A stretch of DNA of 64,000 nucleotides from Halictus rubicundus (lineage: Eukaryota > Arthropoda > Insecta > Hymenoptera > Halictidae). Positions within the stretch are counted from its first letter, which is position 1. Each line of letters starts with the position of its first letter. This document shows positions 11,011 to 22,560 of the stretch, one piece after another. A model generated the notes under the pieces. The model ran no database searches. It saw nothing but the letters and a program-made list of their open reading frames with translations, and had not been told where the DNA came from. The position numbers and the translations under genes are program-made. The stretch covers positions 15,231,943-15,295,942 of the forward strand of contig NC_135150.1 of the NCBI RefSeq assembly GCF_050948215.1, in the 5' to 3' direction.

Positions 11011-11040
11011 GCCCGCCGCCGCCGCCGCCGCCGCCGCCGC
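11011..11040 (+). repeat. (CCG)n microsatellite
   Basis: GCC/CCG triplet run of about nine units. It gives poly-Ala or poly-Arg in overlapping frames, none of which looks like a gene. Confidence 0.9.
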
Positions 11041-12182
11041 AACAACCGCACAGCCATTGCTTTCTCTGATATTGTTTCGCGGAAATTTATTCGCTTTTTC
11101 GAACCTATGTATGTACGCGCGACTCGATTACTCGCCCGGGACTTATCTTTCCGCAGAGCGATTGTGCAAAGCTCTTTCGAATGATAAAAGTACACCGACC
11201 GCTTCATGGGAATTCTTCGCGCACAATCGTGCCTAGCTCGGTTGGATAATCGCGTGTTTTTCCAGACTATGATTGTTTCGTTGTAGGCATCTGTCGCTTG
11301 GCATTAGTCAGCCGCAGACTCCGGAACTCCTGGCACAGCACCGAGGATCAATCCACGCAACAGGAATTATGTAAAATCTTGGTATTTTGTTGGCTAGAGG
11401 AAGATGCTGGATCTCGTGTTTTGGACGGTTTTAATAAATGCGCGGAGACCCGCAATTTAACCCTTTGCATCTCTGAATGTCAGACGGACTTTCACCGAAT
11501 ACGCCAACGAAGAAGATATCTTTGATTCGAATAACAGAGGCTCTACTGTGTTCTAGAATCCTTTGTACAATTATTTCTGAGAAGTATACCGAAGAAGGAC
11601 AGCACGATGCTATGATCTAATAAGAGAATGTAATGTCAGAACTAGACAAGTTTTAAAGAGTCACCGTAGATAGTAATTTGCAGATGGTTATCAGTCAGAA
11701 ATCAACCCCGGACGCGTTGCAGATTTTCGGGCAGCGTCCACGACGCAGCCGGTTCAATTTCAGTTTCCGGTGCGATCTATGCTCGAGACCGGGGTCAGCA
11801 TAAATCATCGTGGGAGTATAATAAAGCGGGATCGCGTGAGCCGGCGCGGACGCGAACGGTTCCAGCTCCGGGTAGACCCGTGGATCGCGATGTCCGTGGC
11901 CGGGACGGTCGCATCTGCATCTGAATCCGCATCTAATATGCGATTGCCCAAGCCCGAGGTGGCTTCCTCCCCGGTGGTAAGCTCGTTTCCGCTGACCATT
12001 TAGGGTCAGCGGGGGTTGGCAGAGGTCGTGTTCCAATTACTCAAGATCCGAGGGCACCCACCTCCACCTCCACCTTCATCTCCATCTTTGCCCTCGTGTT
12101 TCGCAGCCGCGAGGATGCAACACTACGATCCCCGAGACGACAATCGAGAGGTGGGAGGACAAACGATCGTTTACCTACGTGT

Positions 12183-12230
12183 GTCGCCTCGCCTCGCCTC
12201 GCCCCGCTCTTGCCTCGCGCTGCCTCGCCC
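12183..12230 (+). repeat. degenerate CTCGC pentamer run
   Basis: Repeated (GC)CTCGC units, ending in a C-run at 12229-12236. Confidence 0.6.
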
Positions 12231-12723
12231 CCCCCCGGGGCCCCGCTCGTATTATGTTGTATACGTGTGGCATCGGTCGTTTCGCCACCGCTTCGACGGG
12301 AACCCGCGGCGAGGAGACTCTCTCTCCCCGCTTCGACGTAATTTGATTTCGTATCAACGACCCATTGTCTACCGTCCCTTCATAAACTTCGGCCCGGCGA
12401 AGAGCCTGGCGACGTCCGGCTGCTTTAACACCTCCGTGGCTGCGTCTAAGATGCACACCGTCCCCCTTTCCTCCGGTTCCTCGCCGATCCGAGCGAACCG
12501 ATTGGACGTCCGCTGGCGTCGAGCTGAGATATTGCCGCTGCACTCCGCTTGCATAGCGTATTCCACTGTCGCCGCGATGCACTCGACAAGAACGCGCCGC
12601 TGAGCGCGCGAATATACCAGATGGGATTAATCCATGCTCGAGTTTGCTCCTAAAGTTGATGGATTTCATTTGGAAATTTTTATGCCGTGGAATAGGTCAA
12701 AATTCGGCCTTCACGCTGATCAC

Positions 12724-12917
12724 TAGACTGCGGATGCAATGTCCAATTTTTATGGACAAATTTTCAGAGAGTGACATTAAATAAAATATTATTTTTAATG
12801 GGAACAGTCTTTCTAGATCCAAGATAAATAAAAATCGTGTTAAATTATCTCGAATTTTATGTTGTAGCATTTTTGAAAATTTGTATGACCCATAAATGCA
12901 TAAGGATCCGCTGTTCA
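12724..12917 (+). mobile_element. hAT-like MITE, divergent subfamily, 194 bp
   Basis: Starts TAGACTGCGGATGCAATG and ends CATAAATGCATAAGGATCCG then CTGTTCA. It has a perfect 8-bp duplication CTGATCAC at 12716-12723 and 12918-12925, which fits nTnnnnAn. The interior differs from the 201-bp copies, so it is a separate subfamily sharing the ends. Confidence 0.88.
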
Positions 12918-13190
12918 CTGATCACTGATCTCATTTACAAAATGAATAGTAGTTAATAGTAGTTCGATTGATACCCCAAAAACCCCTAGAACTGTTCTTT
13001 TTGTATGTACATATTTATAGATTGAACTTCCTATATTTTTAATGTCGCTTTTCCAATCGATAGCACTTCGTGTATGTGAATTTCTTATAAATCATATTTT
13101 TTGATACTGATTTGGCATCTTTAGAAATTGAAGCAGGCTTGATTCGTCAGAGTTGAAGAGTGTTGTTAGGTAATTTTGAATTCTAATAAC

Positions 13191-13391
13191 TAGACTGCGG
13201 GTTTTATGCATTTATGACAAAAATGGGTAAGCACAATTTAAAGCAGCGGTCATGTTAAAAAGATTTAAGGGCACCAGCGTATTGGTTTCAGCTTAATAGA
13301 ATGATTAAAGGAAGAAAGAAATTTTTATTTCGCTCCTGGGTCTCGCAAGCAATGCAAATATGTTTTATTTTGCATAAAGATCCGCAGTCTA
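13191..13391 (+). mobile_element. hAT-like MITE, intact, 201 bp
   Basis: TAGACTGCGG to CCGCAGTCTA, with a perfect 8-bp duplication CTAATAAC at 13183-13190 and 13392-13399. The interior closely matches the reverse complement of 3854-4054. Confidence 0.93.
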
Positions 13392-13609
13392 CTAATAACA
13401 AATGTGTTACGGTAATCGGTGCTTTATACTATCCGCATAAAAACTGTTTTCACAATTAACAGCGACATGAATTTGATTGTTGCCTGTGCTCGGCCACTTA
13501 AACAGACTGATTTATGGTACTTTTTTGAAAATGAGACCGCGTTTTATAAATTTTGTTTAAACTTCTTTATAATTTAGTAATTCTAACGTAACACATTATC
13601 TACCGATTA

Positions 13610-13739
13610 TAGTGAATTCTCGATACGTGTCAACAACACGGGCCTTGTCAGCGTCATGCATCGTGTTCCTCTCGGTAGTGGGGATAATTCCGCGACGTTT
13701 ACCATCCACGCGTCGGCGACATACATAGAGAAATCACTG
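13610..13739 (-). mobile_element. pogo/Tigger-like MITE, 130 bp
   Basis: The left end TAGTGAATTCTCGATACG is a one-base variant of CAGTGAATTCTCGATA. The right end on the minus strand is CAGTGATTTCTCTATG. TA flanks both sides. Relative to the 179-bp copy at 39737 it lacks an internal segment of roughly 50 bp. Confidence 0.8.
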
Positions 13740-13741
13740 TA

Positions 13742-16091
13742 TCTCATCATTTTTGAAAATCCATGGCCCACAGGATTTTTTAAGGGATCCTCCGACGGTA
13801 ATAAAATTAATATAAAACTGCAGCACAATCACTGAGCCCTATCATTGATGAGCATAAGAGTATCTTTTTGTTCTGTCCATAAAACCACGTTGCTCTTTGA
13901 GACGCAGAACAACAATTGGAGAACTGACTCGAGTATCGAGAATTTCCCAAGAGTGTTTCTGCGTCGATCATGCCTCCCATTTTTCGTGGCAATCGACACG
14001 GATTCCGATCGTAAACCACCGCGAACAGTGCCGACCCGGTCTGTCCTTTCATTTACGACTGGTTCTCCCGATTCATCGAGATCGGAATCCCAGCGAAACG
14101 AAAAGACAGACTCGAGCGAGGTCGCTTTAGAAACCATCTGGGGCAATAAATAGTTGTATCGAGGATACCCGTTTCCGGGGAGCAGGATCCCAGAGTCCGT
14201 GTGAACGGGAGCCGGGTCGTTTGTGGACCCGCCGACAGGGCCGGGCGTCTACCTCTTCATCCGATTTTTCGTGAACCGTACAGCGTGCCTGCGGTTTTCG
14301 GGCGTTGTTCGTCAAGTATTTCGGCAGGGACCGGCAGCGTTACGAGGCAGTAAAAACGAAAGCCGCGCGAATCGGCGGCCAATTAAAGTGACCGATTCTT
14401 TACGGTGAAAAATATTGATCGTAAAACGTCGCGTTACATCAACGGTTAACGATCGTCCCCCGCCTTCTGTTCTCCGCGTATCCGGCCCGAGAGCGACGAG
14501 ATATTAGTATTGAAAGTGTAAAACGAAATTAGGATGTTACGCAAGGAACACGATCGGTTTAAACAATATCGTACCCTTGATTTTGTTCAAATTATCGGAC
14601 CAGAGACGAGGAAAACATGAACACGGGAATTCTGTTTTCCGACGGTTCTTATCATTTTTCGAACATGACATCCTGGTACTATTTTGCATAAAGTAACAGG
14701 GGGATTCCGTCTACAGCACAGAGGAAGAGGGTGTTTGTTTAAAACAATATTACAGGCACAGAGCACGCATATCTGCAGTGACGAATGACTCATAAAACCA
14801 TTCATCTATTTCAACTCATTTAACTAAAATAAAAGGTATGGCTTGTTACAGATGTAACAAATGTCTCAATCACCTTTATTTTAATCAGTTAAGTGCGTTC
14901 GACGTGTATACACGCCAATTCAAAACTCTATTGCGGTGCGGTTGACGTTAATGAATTGTTAATTTCTTATCGAATAAACGTGTAATTCTTTCTCATTTTG
15001 GTTTACTGTTTTCGTAAAATTTATAATAGCAGGATTTGGCTTGCGTTCGACGTGTATACTCGTCATTGCTTGATTTTGAAATTAATTTTTAAAATTAAAC
15101 TCCGCAGTTAACTGGTTAGAAGCCATTCAAATTATTTTCTCATTTATTGCCTCCAACTTTAAGCAAGAATAAATTTGTGTAAACTACCCTACGGATTATT
15201 CACCGGCAATTTAATTTTGTTATTTCTGTTTCCGTGCACGGTGGAGAGCGTAGAACTGTTAGAAGAACGTTGCGGGCCAGTGGGAACAGGTATTTTTGAC
15301 GAAAAGCGAATTTCACAAGACGGTTCTCGGTTCTTGTGGAAGGGAACGGCTCTCGTCCCGTCTCGTCTCGTCTCGCGCGAGCATAACGGCGAGAGTCGCC
15401 CACGCCGCTTCCAGCCATGATCAAGGAACAATGTATAACAGTTTCTTCATGGTTGTCTCGTCAAATCAAGTATTAGTCATCTGCCAGGAACGAGATTCAG
15501 TGAATGTACCCGGGCGCGTTCGCTCGCGCACCTTTTCAAGCCGGGGCCCCGGTTTCCGGTTTCCATTCCCTTTCCTGTGAATCTCACCGTCGAGGCGGGC
15601 CCCGGCTATTGCAAAATTATCGCCGCCGCGGAATCGTTCATTCCCACCGGCCGCGGCCGCGGCCGTTTCTCGATTCCGCTCCGAATAGAAATGTCTTCGA
15701 TTGATAAATTGCACGGCCCCGCCGCGGGAAATAATTCAATGGCCGTTTCGGAATTGTTCACAGCGAAATCCTGCGGGTTTTCGCTAATTTGTGAGTCATG
15801 AGCGCCGTGCACTTCCTCTCCGGTTTTTGCCGTGGACCGGTTCTATCTGAATATAATTGGGAAATAATGTTCAATAAATCTGCTCTTCAAATGTAACGTA
15901 ACGAAGTTCCTTGTTAGCGGATCCTGGCGTATGCAAAACTGTGCAACTAAAATTGTGCAATCCGCAAATATTCTTCTGAGGGCACAGAAGTGTTTCTGAG
16001 AACCATGACTAAGGGTTTCGATTATTATTATATTTGTTAACGAGAAGGATAAGTGAACAAAATTATTGGTGCACCATTTGGGCCCATCTAT
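13742..16091. other. unique sequence, no gene seen
   Basis: CpG-rich near 14000-14500 and 15200-15800, AT-rich elsewhere. GCGTTCGACGTGTATAC occurs at 14895 and again at 15043, a spaced direct repeat. The frame at 15175-15420 begins at TTG and only superficially resembles a secreted peptide. Confidence 0.5.
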
Positions 16092-16314
16092 TTAACTCCT
16101 TGCCTTACGATTTAACTTCCAATAGCGCGTGCCATAAACAACAACAACTCTGAGACGTTTTGTTTACATTTGGCACGATCGCCCCACCAAGTCTCTGACA
16201 CGGCTTGTTGATGTTCGGCCCGGTCAGCACATCACGTCTCTGATACGACTTGTTTATGTTTGGCCCGGTAGACTTACCGCGTCTCTGACCCGTCATTGTA
16301 AGCTAAGGGGTTAA
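16092..16314 (+). mobile_element. piggyBac-like MITE, family F, 223 bp
   Basis: TTAA at 16092-16095 and 16311-16314. Ends TTAACTCCTTGCCTTACGAT and, on the minus strand, TTAACCCCTTAGCTTACAAT, with 16 of 20 matching. The interior is about three diverged copies of a ~45-bp minisatellite (next entry). Confidence 0.85.
16148..16296 (+). repeat. ~45-bp minisatellite inside family F
   Basis: Units of the form CTCTGACACGGCTTGTTGAT then GTTCGGCCCGGT start near 16150, 16192, 16236 and (partial) 16281. They read as a repeated peptide on the minus strand (63 codons, 16105-16296), but that frame is a product of the repeat, not a gene. Confidence 0.75.
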
Positions 16315-17612
16315 GGTTCGTGGTTTTTCAAATATGGAAAGTCTCAGAAAATCGTGACGTTTTTGGTGCACTAATGCGATTTTAAAAAGAGATCCCTGAG
16401 AGAGTTGTCAATATCGTGGAAGTACAAATGTTATAAAAATGATAATTTTAGGGATACCGGTGTGTGCGAGAGAGACAGAAATAGAAAGAGGGGGAGTCTG
16501 AAGTTTGTGTAATGATTAAAGACGATGCTGAAGATAGCAGTGTTGTGTGAGAAAATAAAATTCTAGAATATCATATAAATTTCAGGTGCCGTCTCCCACG
16601 TGAATGAACGCAATTTCATAGTTTGCATCGTCTCGCGAAATCCCGTAAATTTTCTCGCGTGTTTTAACAGCTTCCTCAGCATCCCTCTGGACAAATCGGC
16701 ATCGCCCGAGTCGAGCAGCGTACACGAGCTGGAAATTCCTCCCATGCTCCTAGATAAAGCTTATGAGAATCGGTCGATCGGCCTCGCTTTCGAGATGGCC
16801 ATATATCAGACGAATCTTATCGGCCGGATCGTCTGGTTCTTACGCGGGTCGGACATTTTTCACCTTTGACCGCAAGGAAACGAGAGGAGGGCCCGTCCCG
16901 GCCACCCGCAGGTGATTCCCGGGGACGGGCAGGTTGATCCCTCTCGGAGGGTGCTGGCCGAAGGGTATCGATCGCGAAGAGTATCGTTCGCGGGCTGACA
17001 GTGCCGAGATATATATCTCAGAGTCGGGCCGGGCCGGGCCGGGCCGGGCCGGGGCCCGGAGTGCCGCGGGGTTCGCGCGGGGGTAACTCAATTTGTAGTT
17101 ACAAACGAGCATAATATGATAATGCTCGGTGCTCGGGCGCACCGATTCGCCCGGGCCCCGTCCCCGCTTTGTTAGCGGCCCCAACGCCCGGCCAACGCTT
17201 CTTCCCCCCCAGCTGTGCACTGTCATTTGTTCACGTCTGTCAATACGTCACTGATAGGCGCACCGGTGCCTTGGCATCGACGATCCTGGCCCCGTCAAGG
17301 CCAATCTTCGCGCACGAAATTTCGAGTACGTGGAACACGCGATTCACCTGGCGCGTCTCACCTCGTTTGCCAGGTGATTCAGCGGACCCTTCGCGCGTGG
17401 GTCCGTCGATGATGCAACTAGACGTTTTCGCCTAATCGATTGACGCGACCGGCTCGACGATGCTAGGGTACAGTTGCCCAATACAAGGCCCATTTCTTGT
17501 CCAAATTACAGAACTGTTGGGTGTACCGTTGCTGTGAAATTTGGTTTCGTAACCAACCCTGTGTTGGTCGGTTTGACCCCGCATCGGTGTTGAAGTCAAT
17601 TGTGATTTGACA
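16315..17612. other. unique sequence, no gene seen
   Basis: AT-rich to about 16600, then CpG-rich. The perfect palindrome GAGATATATATCTC lies at 17006-17019, just before a GGGCC run. Confidence 0.5.
17026..17055 (+). repeat. (GGGCC)n run
   Basis: About six GGGCC units. Runs of three or more G at this spacing can form G-quadruplexes; that is a property of the motif, not a shown function. Confidence 0.85.
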
Positions 17613-17690
17613 TTAACATGTTCACGACGGGGCCGTATTTTGGCCGTTGTATTCGTACCATCTTGGCACATTCCGTCGTGAACGTGTTAA
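17613..17690. mobile_element. TTAA mini-element, family I, 78 bp
   Basis: TTAACATGTTCACGACGG at the left and, on the minus strand, TTAACACGTTCACGACGG at the right: 17 of 18 match. The complete unit is only 78 bp including both TTAA. The right end of family E (TTAACACGTTCGGCGCC) is similar, so the two may be related. Confidence 0.8.
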
Positions 17691-19097
17691 AGTCACCTAC
17701 GTCGTGAGACAACATAGAGTCTGTTGAAATTAGTATTAGGAAATTGTTATGTATGGTACAGGATTAGACGAAAAATGGGCAAACCGAGCAATGAACGAAT
17801 AAATATTAATGCATATTAATTTCTAATGAACGAACGTAAGTACCTCCTATGATTCTAGCCCTTTTCAAGACAAATGCAACGATATAGTCGTTCAGGGTCA
17901 TTCAAGGTCATAAACGTAAAAAAGGACGAAAAATATAAATTCACCGTGAATTCTTACGTAATGTTAATGATTTCATTAATCCAAGTATCCGTTTACTGCT
18001 CACACTGTACCACTGAGTGAATGTAAACGTACATAATGTTCCTTTTCACAAGAGTTTCTATTTTTCTTTCATTTTTACAGCCTCGAATGACTATATCCAG
18101 GGCGACCGAAGATTAAGAGCACACGTCGTCAGTCGGACAAAGAAAATAAATATTCCCGGAATCCGCCGCTGACGACAAGCACCCAACTCTTCACGTTCCA
18201 CGGCGGAGTATGATCAAATTATCAGGCTGTTACGATCGAGCAGCCTTTTGTTAACGATTTTCCACGCCCTCGCGCAGACGCACGACAGTTCGAATCGAAA
18301 GAAGTATCCGCGGAGGATAGCTATGCGTGTCTACCGGCGAATGTGGCACACCGTTACGACAAACATTTTAACGACACGAGCGTAAATTATTTTACGATCT
18401 TTAAACAACAGATCTTAAATAACGCCCGTAAATATCCCGTGACAAATAAAAACGGGCTAATGGCGCGTGTAACGAGTACCGCTACCGGGGCCCCCGGCCG
18501 CAAACAGGAGAGACACCGCCGCCTCTCGCAGTATAAATCACCTCGCGGGGAATCATATCGGACCCGATTCGAAAGTACAACGCCTGTCAAATTGCTAAAC
18601 GGTTAATAATACACGTGCACACACACACACACACACGGAGGGCCAGGCCCGGCACTACTTTCCGCTCCTTGTTCCCTCGGCTTTCTTCACGATTTCGCCG
18701 GGGCAGGAACGGCCGTCGGCTCCGGGGCGCGCGTGATTTAAGGCGCATCGTAAATAGATAATAATAAATCGGCATCGTGGCGCCCATTTGCTTCGGGACC
18801 AATTTGTTAGGATCGTTCGCCCTCGCGACCCGAATATACACACTAGGACAAGCCGGCCGCGGCTATTTTTCAACCACCCCGGACCAACTGATTTATTTTG
18901 GCACGAACGAACGCGCCGTCGCGCCCCGGGCGAATTATGTGAATCCGCTCCGGCAACACGCTCGTAATCCTGCGGGATCGCGCCGGCGACCTCTCTCACG
19001 AGCAACGATCCTGTTTCCTGACGTAACATTCCACCGTCCGTCCCCGAAACAACGTACCTTATCTTTTTGTTTTTAGCGTCCTCGTTTTTTCCCCCGC
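17691..19097. other. unique sequence, no gene seen
   Basis: AT-rich to about 18080, CpG-rich after. A CA dinucleotide run lies at 18615-18636. Short frames at 18343-19107 overlap on both strands and have no domains. Confidence 0.5.
18615..18636 (+). repeat. (CA)n microsatellite
   Basis: About 10 CA units, preceded by ACACGTG. Confidence 0.85.
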
Positions 19098-19480
19098 GTT
19101 TCAACACGTTCGCCGGTACAGTTCACGAGATCCAGGTAAAATGCGACTTCGGGATCATCGAACGAGCTATTTCTGGGACTTGCATAACGTCTCCGCGTTT
19201 TTCTTCCGTGCGACAATTTTATTCTGACAGGAAATAAATATTCGAATGAAACAAGCTGCCGTCTGGAACCTGTTATTGGTTTTTATCCGTGTTTCAACGG
19301 GTTCGATAGTGCAAAGAATATTGCTATTGGGAAAAGTTTCGGAACGAACCAGGAAGCGACAGACTATTTTTAGAACTTGCATAATGTCATCCAGGCTGTT
19401 CCTCCATGCGACGTTTTTGCTCTGACAGGAAAATAAATATTCTAACTGAATAAGCTGCGAGCACATAAATGTAACGCAAC
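19098..19480 (+). repeat. diverged tandem duplication, ~195-bp period
   Basis: TTTCAACACGTTCG (19098) recurs as TTTCAACGGGTTCG (about 19290). ACTTGCATAACGTC (about 19178) recurs as ACTTGCATAATGTC (about 19375). TCTGACAGGAAATAAATATT (about 19223) recurs near 19421 with one inserted A. Two copies, clearly diverged, non-coding. Confidence 0.75.
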
Positions 19481-22429
19481 AACTTTCACGCAGAATGTTC
19501 CTCGGAAAAGCATGAACAAACGCGAACAAACCCGTGAGTCACAGCATTATCGTATTCGCGCGAAGCAATTAAAAGGAAAGAGCGGTTTTAATAGAGACAT
19601 TAAGAACGAGAGTGCGGATTTGTTGAAAGCGAAAAAATCGAGGAGGCGATTCCGGTGTACAAGCGAAAGCCGAACGACGTGCCCGACCGCGTTGATGACG
19701 GAACGGATGATTTTCATCGGGAGGGCAACGCGGCGCGGCGTATCGTGGGAAAGATGGAATGTGGTCATATAAAGTACACGGGACGCTACACAACAAGGCG
19801 ATCCACGAAATGGGTTTCTACTTGTAACCGACGGGGATGGACCCTGTCCCGTGGACAGACACCGTGCGTCTTCCTTTAATGTCCCCACCGGCAGCACAAT
19901 GTGAAACCCACTCGCGACAACTTTATTAGAGAGAGTCGCGGGTACATCGCGGCTCTGCTCTCTGCGTTTCAGACTGCAACAACGCTCGTAACTATCGCAA
20001 AGAGATAGACCGTTCCGTCTTTCACCTTGTTACCGATCTTTTATTTCTCCTACCCTTCTTTTTTTGCTAGATTGTGAGAGTAGAGACCGCTCCTCGCGAA
20101 TCATATCTAATAACTCCCCGTGGGAAGTCATTTAATCCCCCCCCCCACCCACTCACCCTCCTCCCCTCCACATCACGGTTTCTTATTGCAACCGTGCTCG
20201 CCGCGGAAAGCTACTTTATCGCTGATGATCCGCTCACATTTCAGATCGAAAGGAATTCGACGTTCACTGCTACGGTCTACCGTTGTCTCGAACCTTGAAA
20301 ATCTCTGGCCGCTGCACAATGGAAAATATTGTGCGACTTTTAGAGAAACACACCTCCTCGGGCTCCACCGCGTAAGCTGTTCCGAAGAGGCGACGCCATT
20401 TTTCTAGGATGCTTCGTCTTCAAACTGGCGAGTAATGTCAGGCACAACTTGTATCTTGTAATTCCTTTTGCGGATTTCTACTTGATCAATGCGACACAAT
20501 TTACTTCATGACAATTAAATCAATATGATACACAGCATAATACTCGGAGACTCCACGGCTTTCATCTGTTAAGAGGTTAGGTCACCTTGAGTGTGTTAGA
20601 TTCATAGCAATCTTCTAAAAGAATGAAATTAAAGTAAAACTTGGAGTACGAGCTTTCTTATACAAGTTTTAAGGAATAATTTTTTAAGGAGTAATTTTCA
20701 TTTTTTTTTTTTACAGAACGGCTTAATCGGAATCTTCTTAATGCAGCAACAATTTGAGCGACTCCGTTCGCGTAGATTATGATTCCACGGTTTGAGTTAA
20801 AGAATAAAACCAAGTATTTTTCTACATATACTAGGGAAGTACCTACGATTTTTAATAAATGCTAATTATTGTAGAAATTGTACACTTTTGAACGAATCGT
20901 TTGTGATAGAAAAATTCAGCATGAAAATGTTCGTAGGTTCAGGAAGGTTATAAATATTTCGCAAGAACCTACATCCTTGGATCATTTAAAAAGAAAGATG
21001 GCACCAAAATTTGAAGTGAATGAAAAATTGTGACAATCTTATTTCGTGAAACCAGTCTCTTTTAGTTTGATATTTTCGCCATATAAAATGAGAAAATTTA
21101 AATTTTAAGACTTCGGGGTGGCCCACTCCCTTCAAGGGAACGTTTCACCAAAGAGGTGCGTTGCATTTGGTAAAACATTTCGTCAGTGATAATAAGTAGC
21201 GAAAAAGAAGATGAGAGCGAAAGTGACGAATACAGAAGCAATAAGAGTATGGTAGCATTCTAGACACGGCTAAGAGCATCCTAAGGCGTGCTTGAGATTC
21301 ACGTGTTCCAAATCGGCGAGTTCTGAAAAATGATCGGGCCCGACGGGTTCCGGCAAACAATTAAGTAGAATAGCGCTTCAGGGGCCAGACGCGGCCGGCC
21401 GGCAGTTTCGCGACAGGGGCTAGAGCCGCCCATCGACAGATGATTTGTTTATGATGATAAGATCCCAGGTAGGTGCCGGTGTTAAACGGCGCTCGTGAAA
21501 GCGCTGAGAATCCGCGGCTTAACGATGTGTAACGAAGTAGTCGAACGGAGCGTCAATCGTCGTAAAGCATCGGAGGCGCGATCCTGACGCCTGGGACCTG
21601 GCGCGCATGTTGTGCAACGTGGCTTGCGAGCAGCGTGCAAAAGTCGGGACGAGGTTGCACGTCGCTGGGAGCCAAATGAAAATTTCTCCCCGTTACACAT
21701 AACGCGGGGCCTGTCCTCCCGAGAGACGTTCCATTATCTCGATTGGCAGTTTTCGAGAGAGGATTAATCGCGACGATTGCCGGCGGAAGGACAACGACGT
21801 TGGATGCGTTGCGTCAAGCGGGTACGGTCGCTAAATCCCGATTGCAATGAACAAGGATGCACCGGTGTTCGCTGCACTATCCTCTAAGCCCGCGCGAAAC
21901 CACCGCGGGGTTTCGCCGGCCCGTGTCAATTTTACGTTTCACCGTGATTGCTTCCTTGTACGGCAGCCGAGCCGAGTCGAGCCGAGCCGAGCCGCGCCGG
22001 CGGAGACTGGCCAACCGGTGAAACTCGAATTAAAATCATACTCGGCAGGATAATGATAACGAGCCGGCGCTAATAGCTTGACAGCTGCGGATCATCGGTT
22101 CCCGAGCGGCAGAAGCCTGACTGAACGCCGACGGAATGGAGCCGGATCCTACACTCCATTCCCCTGGACGTGTCAAAGTGCAGAACAGCCTGAAAAGTGA
22201 CTTTGCTCGGTGATGATTCGAGACTTTTTTTCAAAAGCCGTACAGCTTTCTCTCGCTGCGATTCGATCAGCCGGCCGATAATTGTCGCAGTTTTTGCGCG
22301 GAATCTTTTACGCGGCTGGAGGATTGATTGCCTTCGAGAGCTGAGAACCGGCGAGGAGAATAGTCGTGTCTGGACGTGCGCTAAAATGGCGGTTTCTTGA
22401 GAACTTTTATGCTCTTAATAGCTCTATCG
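19481..22429. other. unique sequence, no gene seen
   Basis: Mixed composition with CpG-rich patches (19650-19900, 21380-22050). A degenerate GCCGA run lies at 21966-22000. No domain-bearing frame, tRNA or terminal inverted repeat was found. Confidence 0.45.
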
Positions 22430-22560
22430 ACGGTGAACCTGCAGAACACTGAAAGCGACTCGCATGTCTTATAAAAATGACAAGGATGTGCTCATTTAGA
22501 TTTTTATATATTAAATTAAAATATAGGAAACCGATCATTTGCCCAGTGGTGGCAACTTTA
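22430..22560 (+). mobile_element. family-C TTAA element, decayed copy
   Basis: CTTATAAAAATGACAAGGA near 22468 matches the interior of the copy at 37957 (CTTATAAAAATGACAAGATT near 38003). CCGATCATTTGCCCAGTGG near 22532 matches its right end (CCGGTCATTTGACCGGTGG). No clear TTAA ends remain. Confidence 0.5.

Larger units (their letters stand above)
9831..12715. other. CpG-rich unique block with microsatellites, no gene seen
   Basis: CpG-rich and full of overlapping short frames on both strands (up to 195 codons at 12016-12603). The translations are Pro/Arg/Ser-rich and lack domains. Simple repeats inside are listed separately. A lone TTAACCCTTTGCATCTC at 11458-11474 resembles one family-B end, but no partner is seen. 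Confidence 0.5.

Noticed and set aside
12016..12603. 195-codon plus-strand frame
   Set aside because: CpG-rich DNA with frames open on both strands, a CTCGC pentamer run inside, and no domain.
14888..15113. TTAAGTGCG to CGCAGTTAA, considered as another TTAA element
   Set aside because: Only about eight terminal bases pair, and the inner similarity is a direct repeat, not an inverted one.
15175..15420. 81-codon frame that looks like a signal peptide plus short mature part
   Set aside because: Its start is TTG, not ATG, and the remainder falls in a CGTCT repeat.
16105..16296. 63-codon minus-strand frame with repeated peptide PNINK
   Set aside because: It is the translation of the minisatellite in the family-F MITE.
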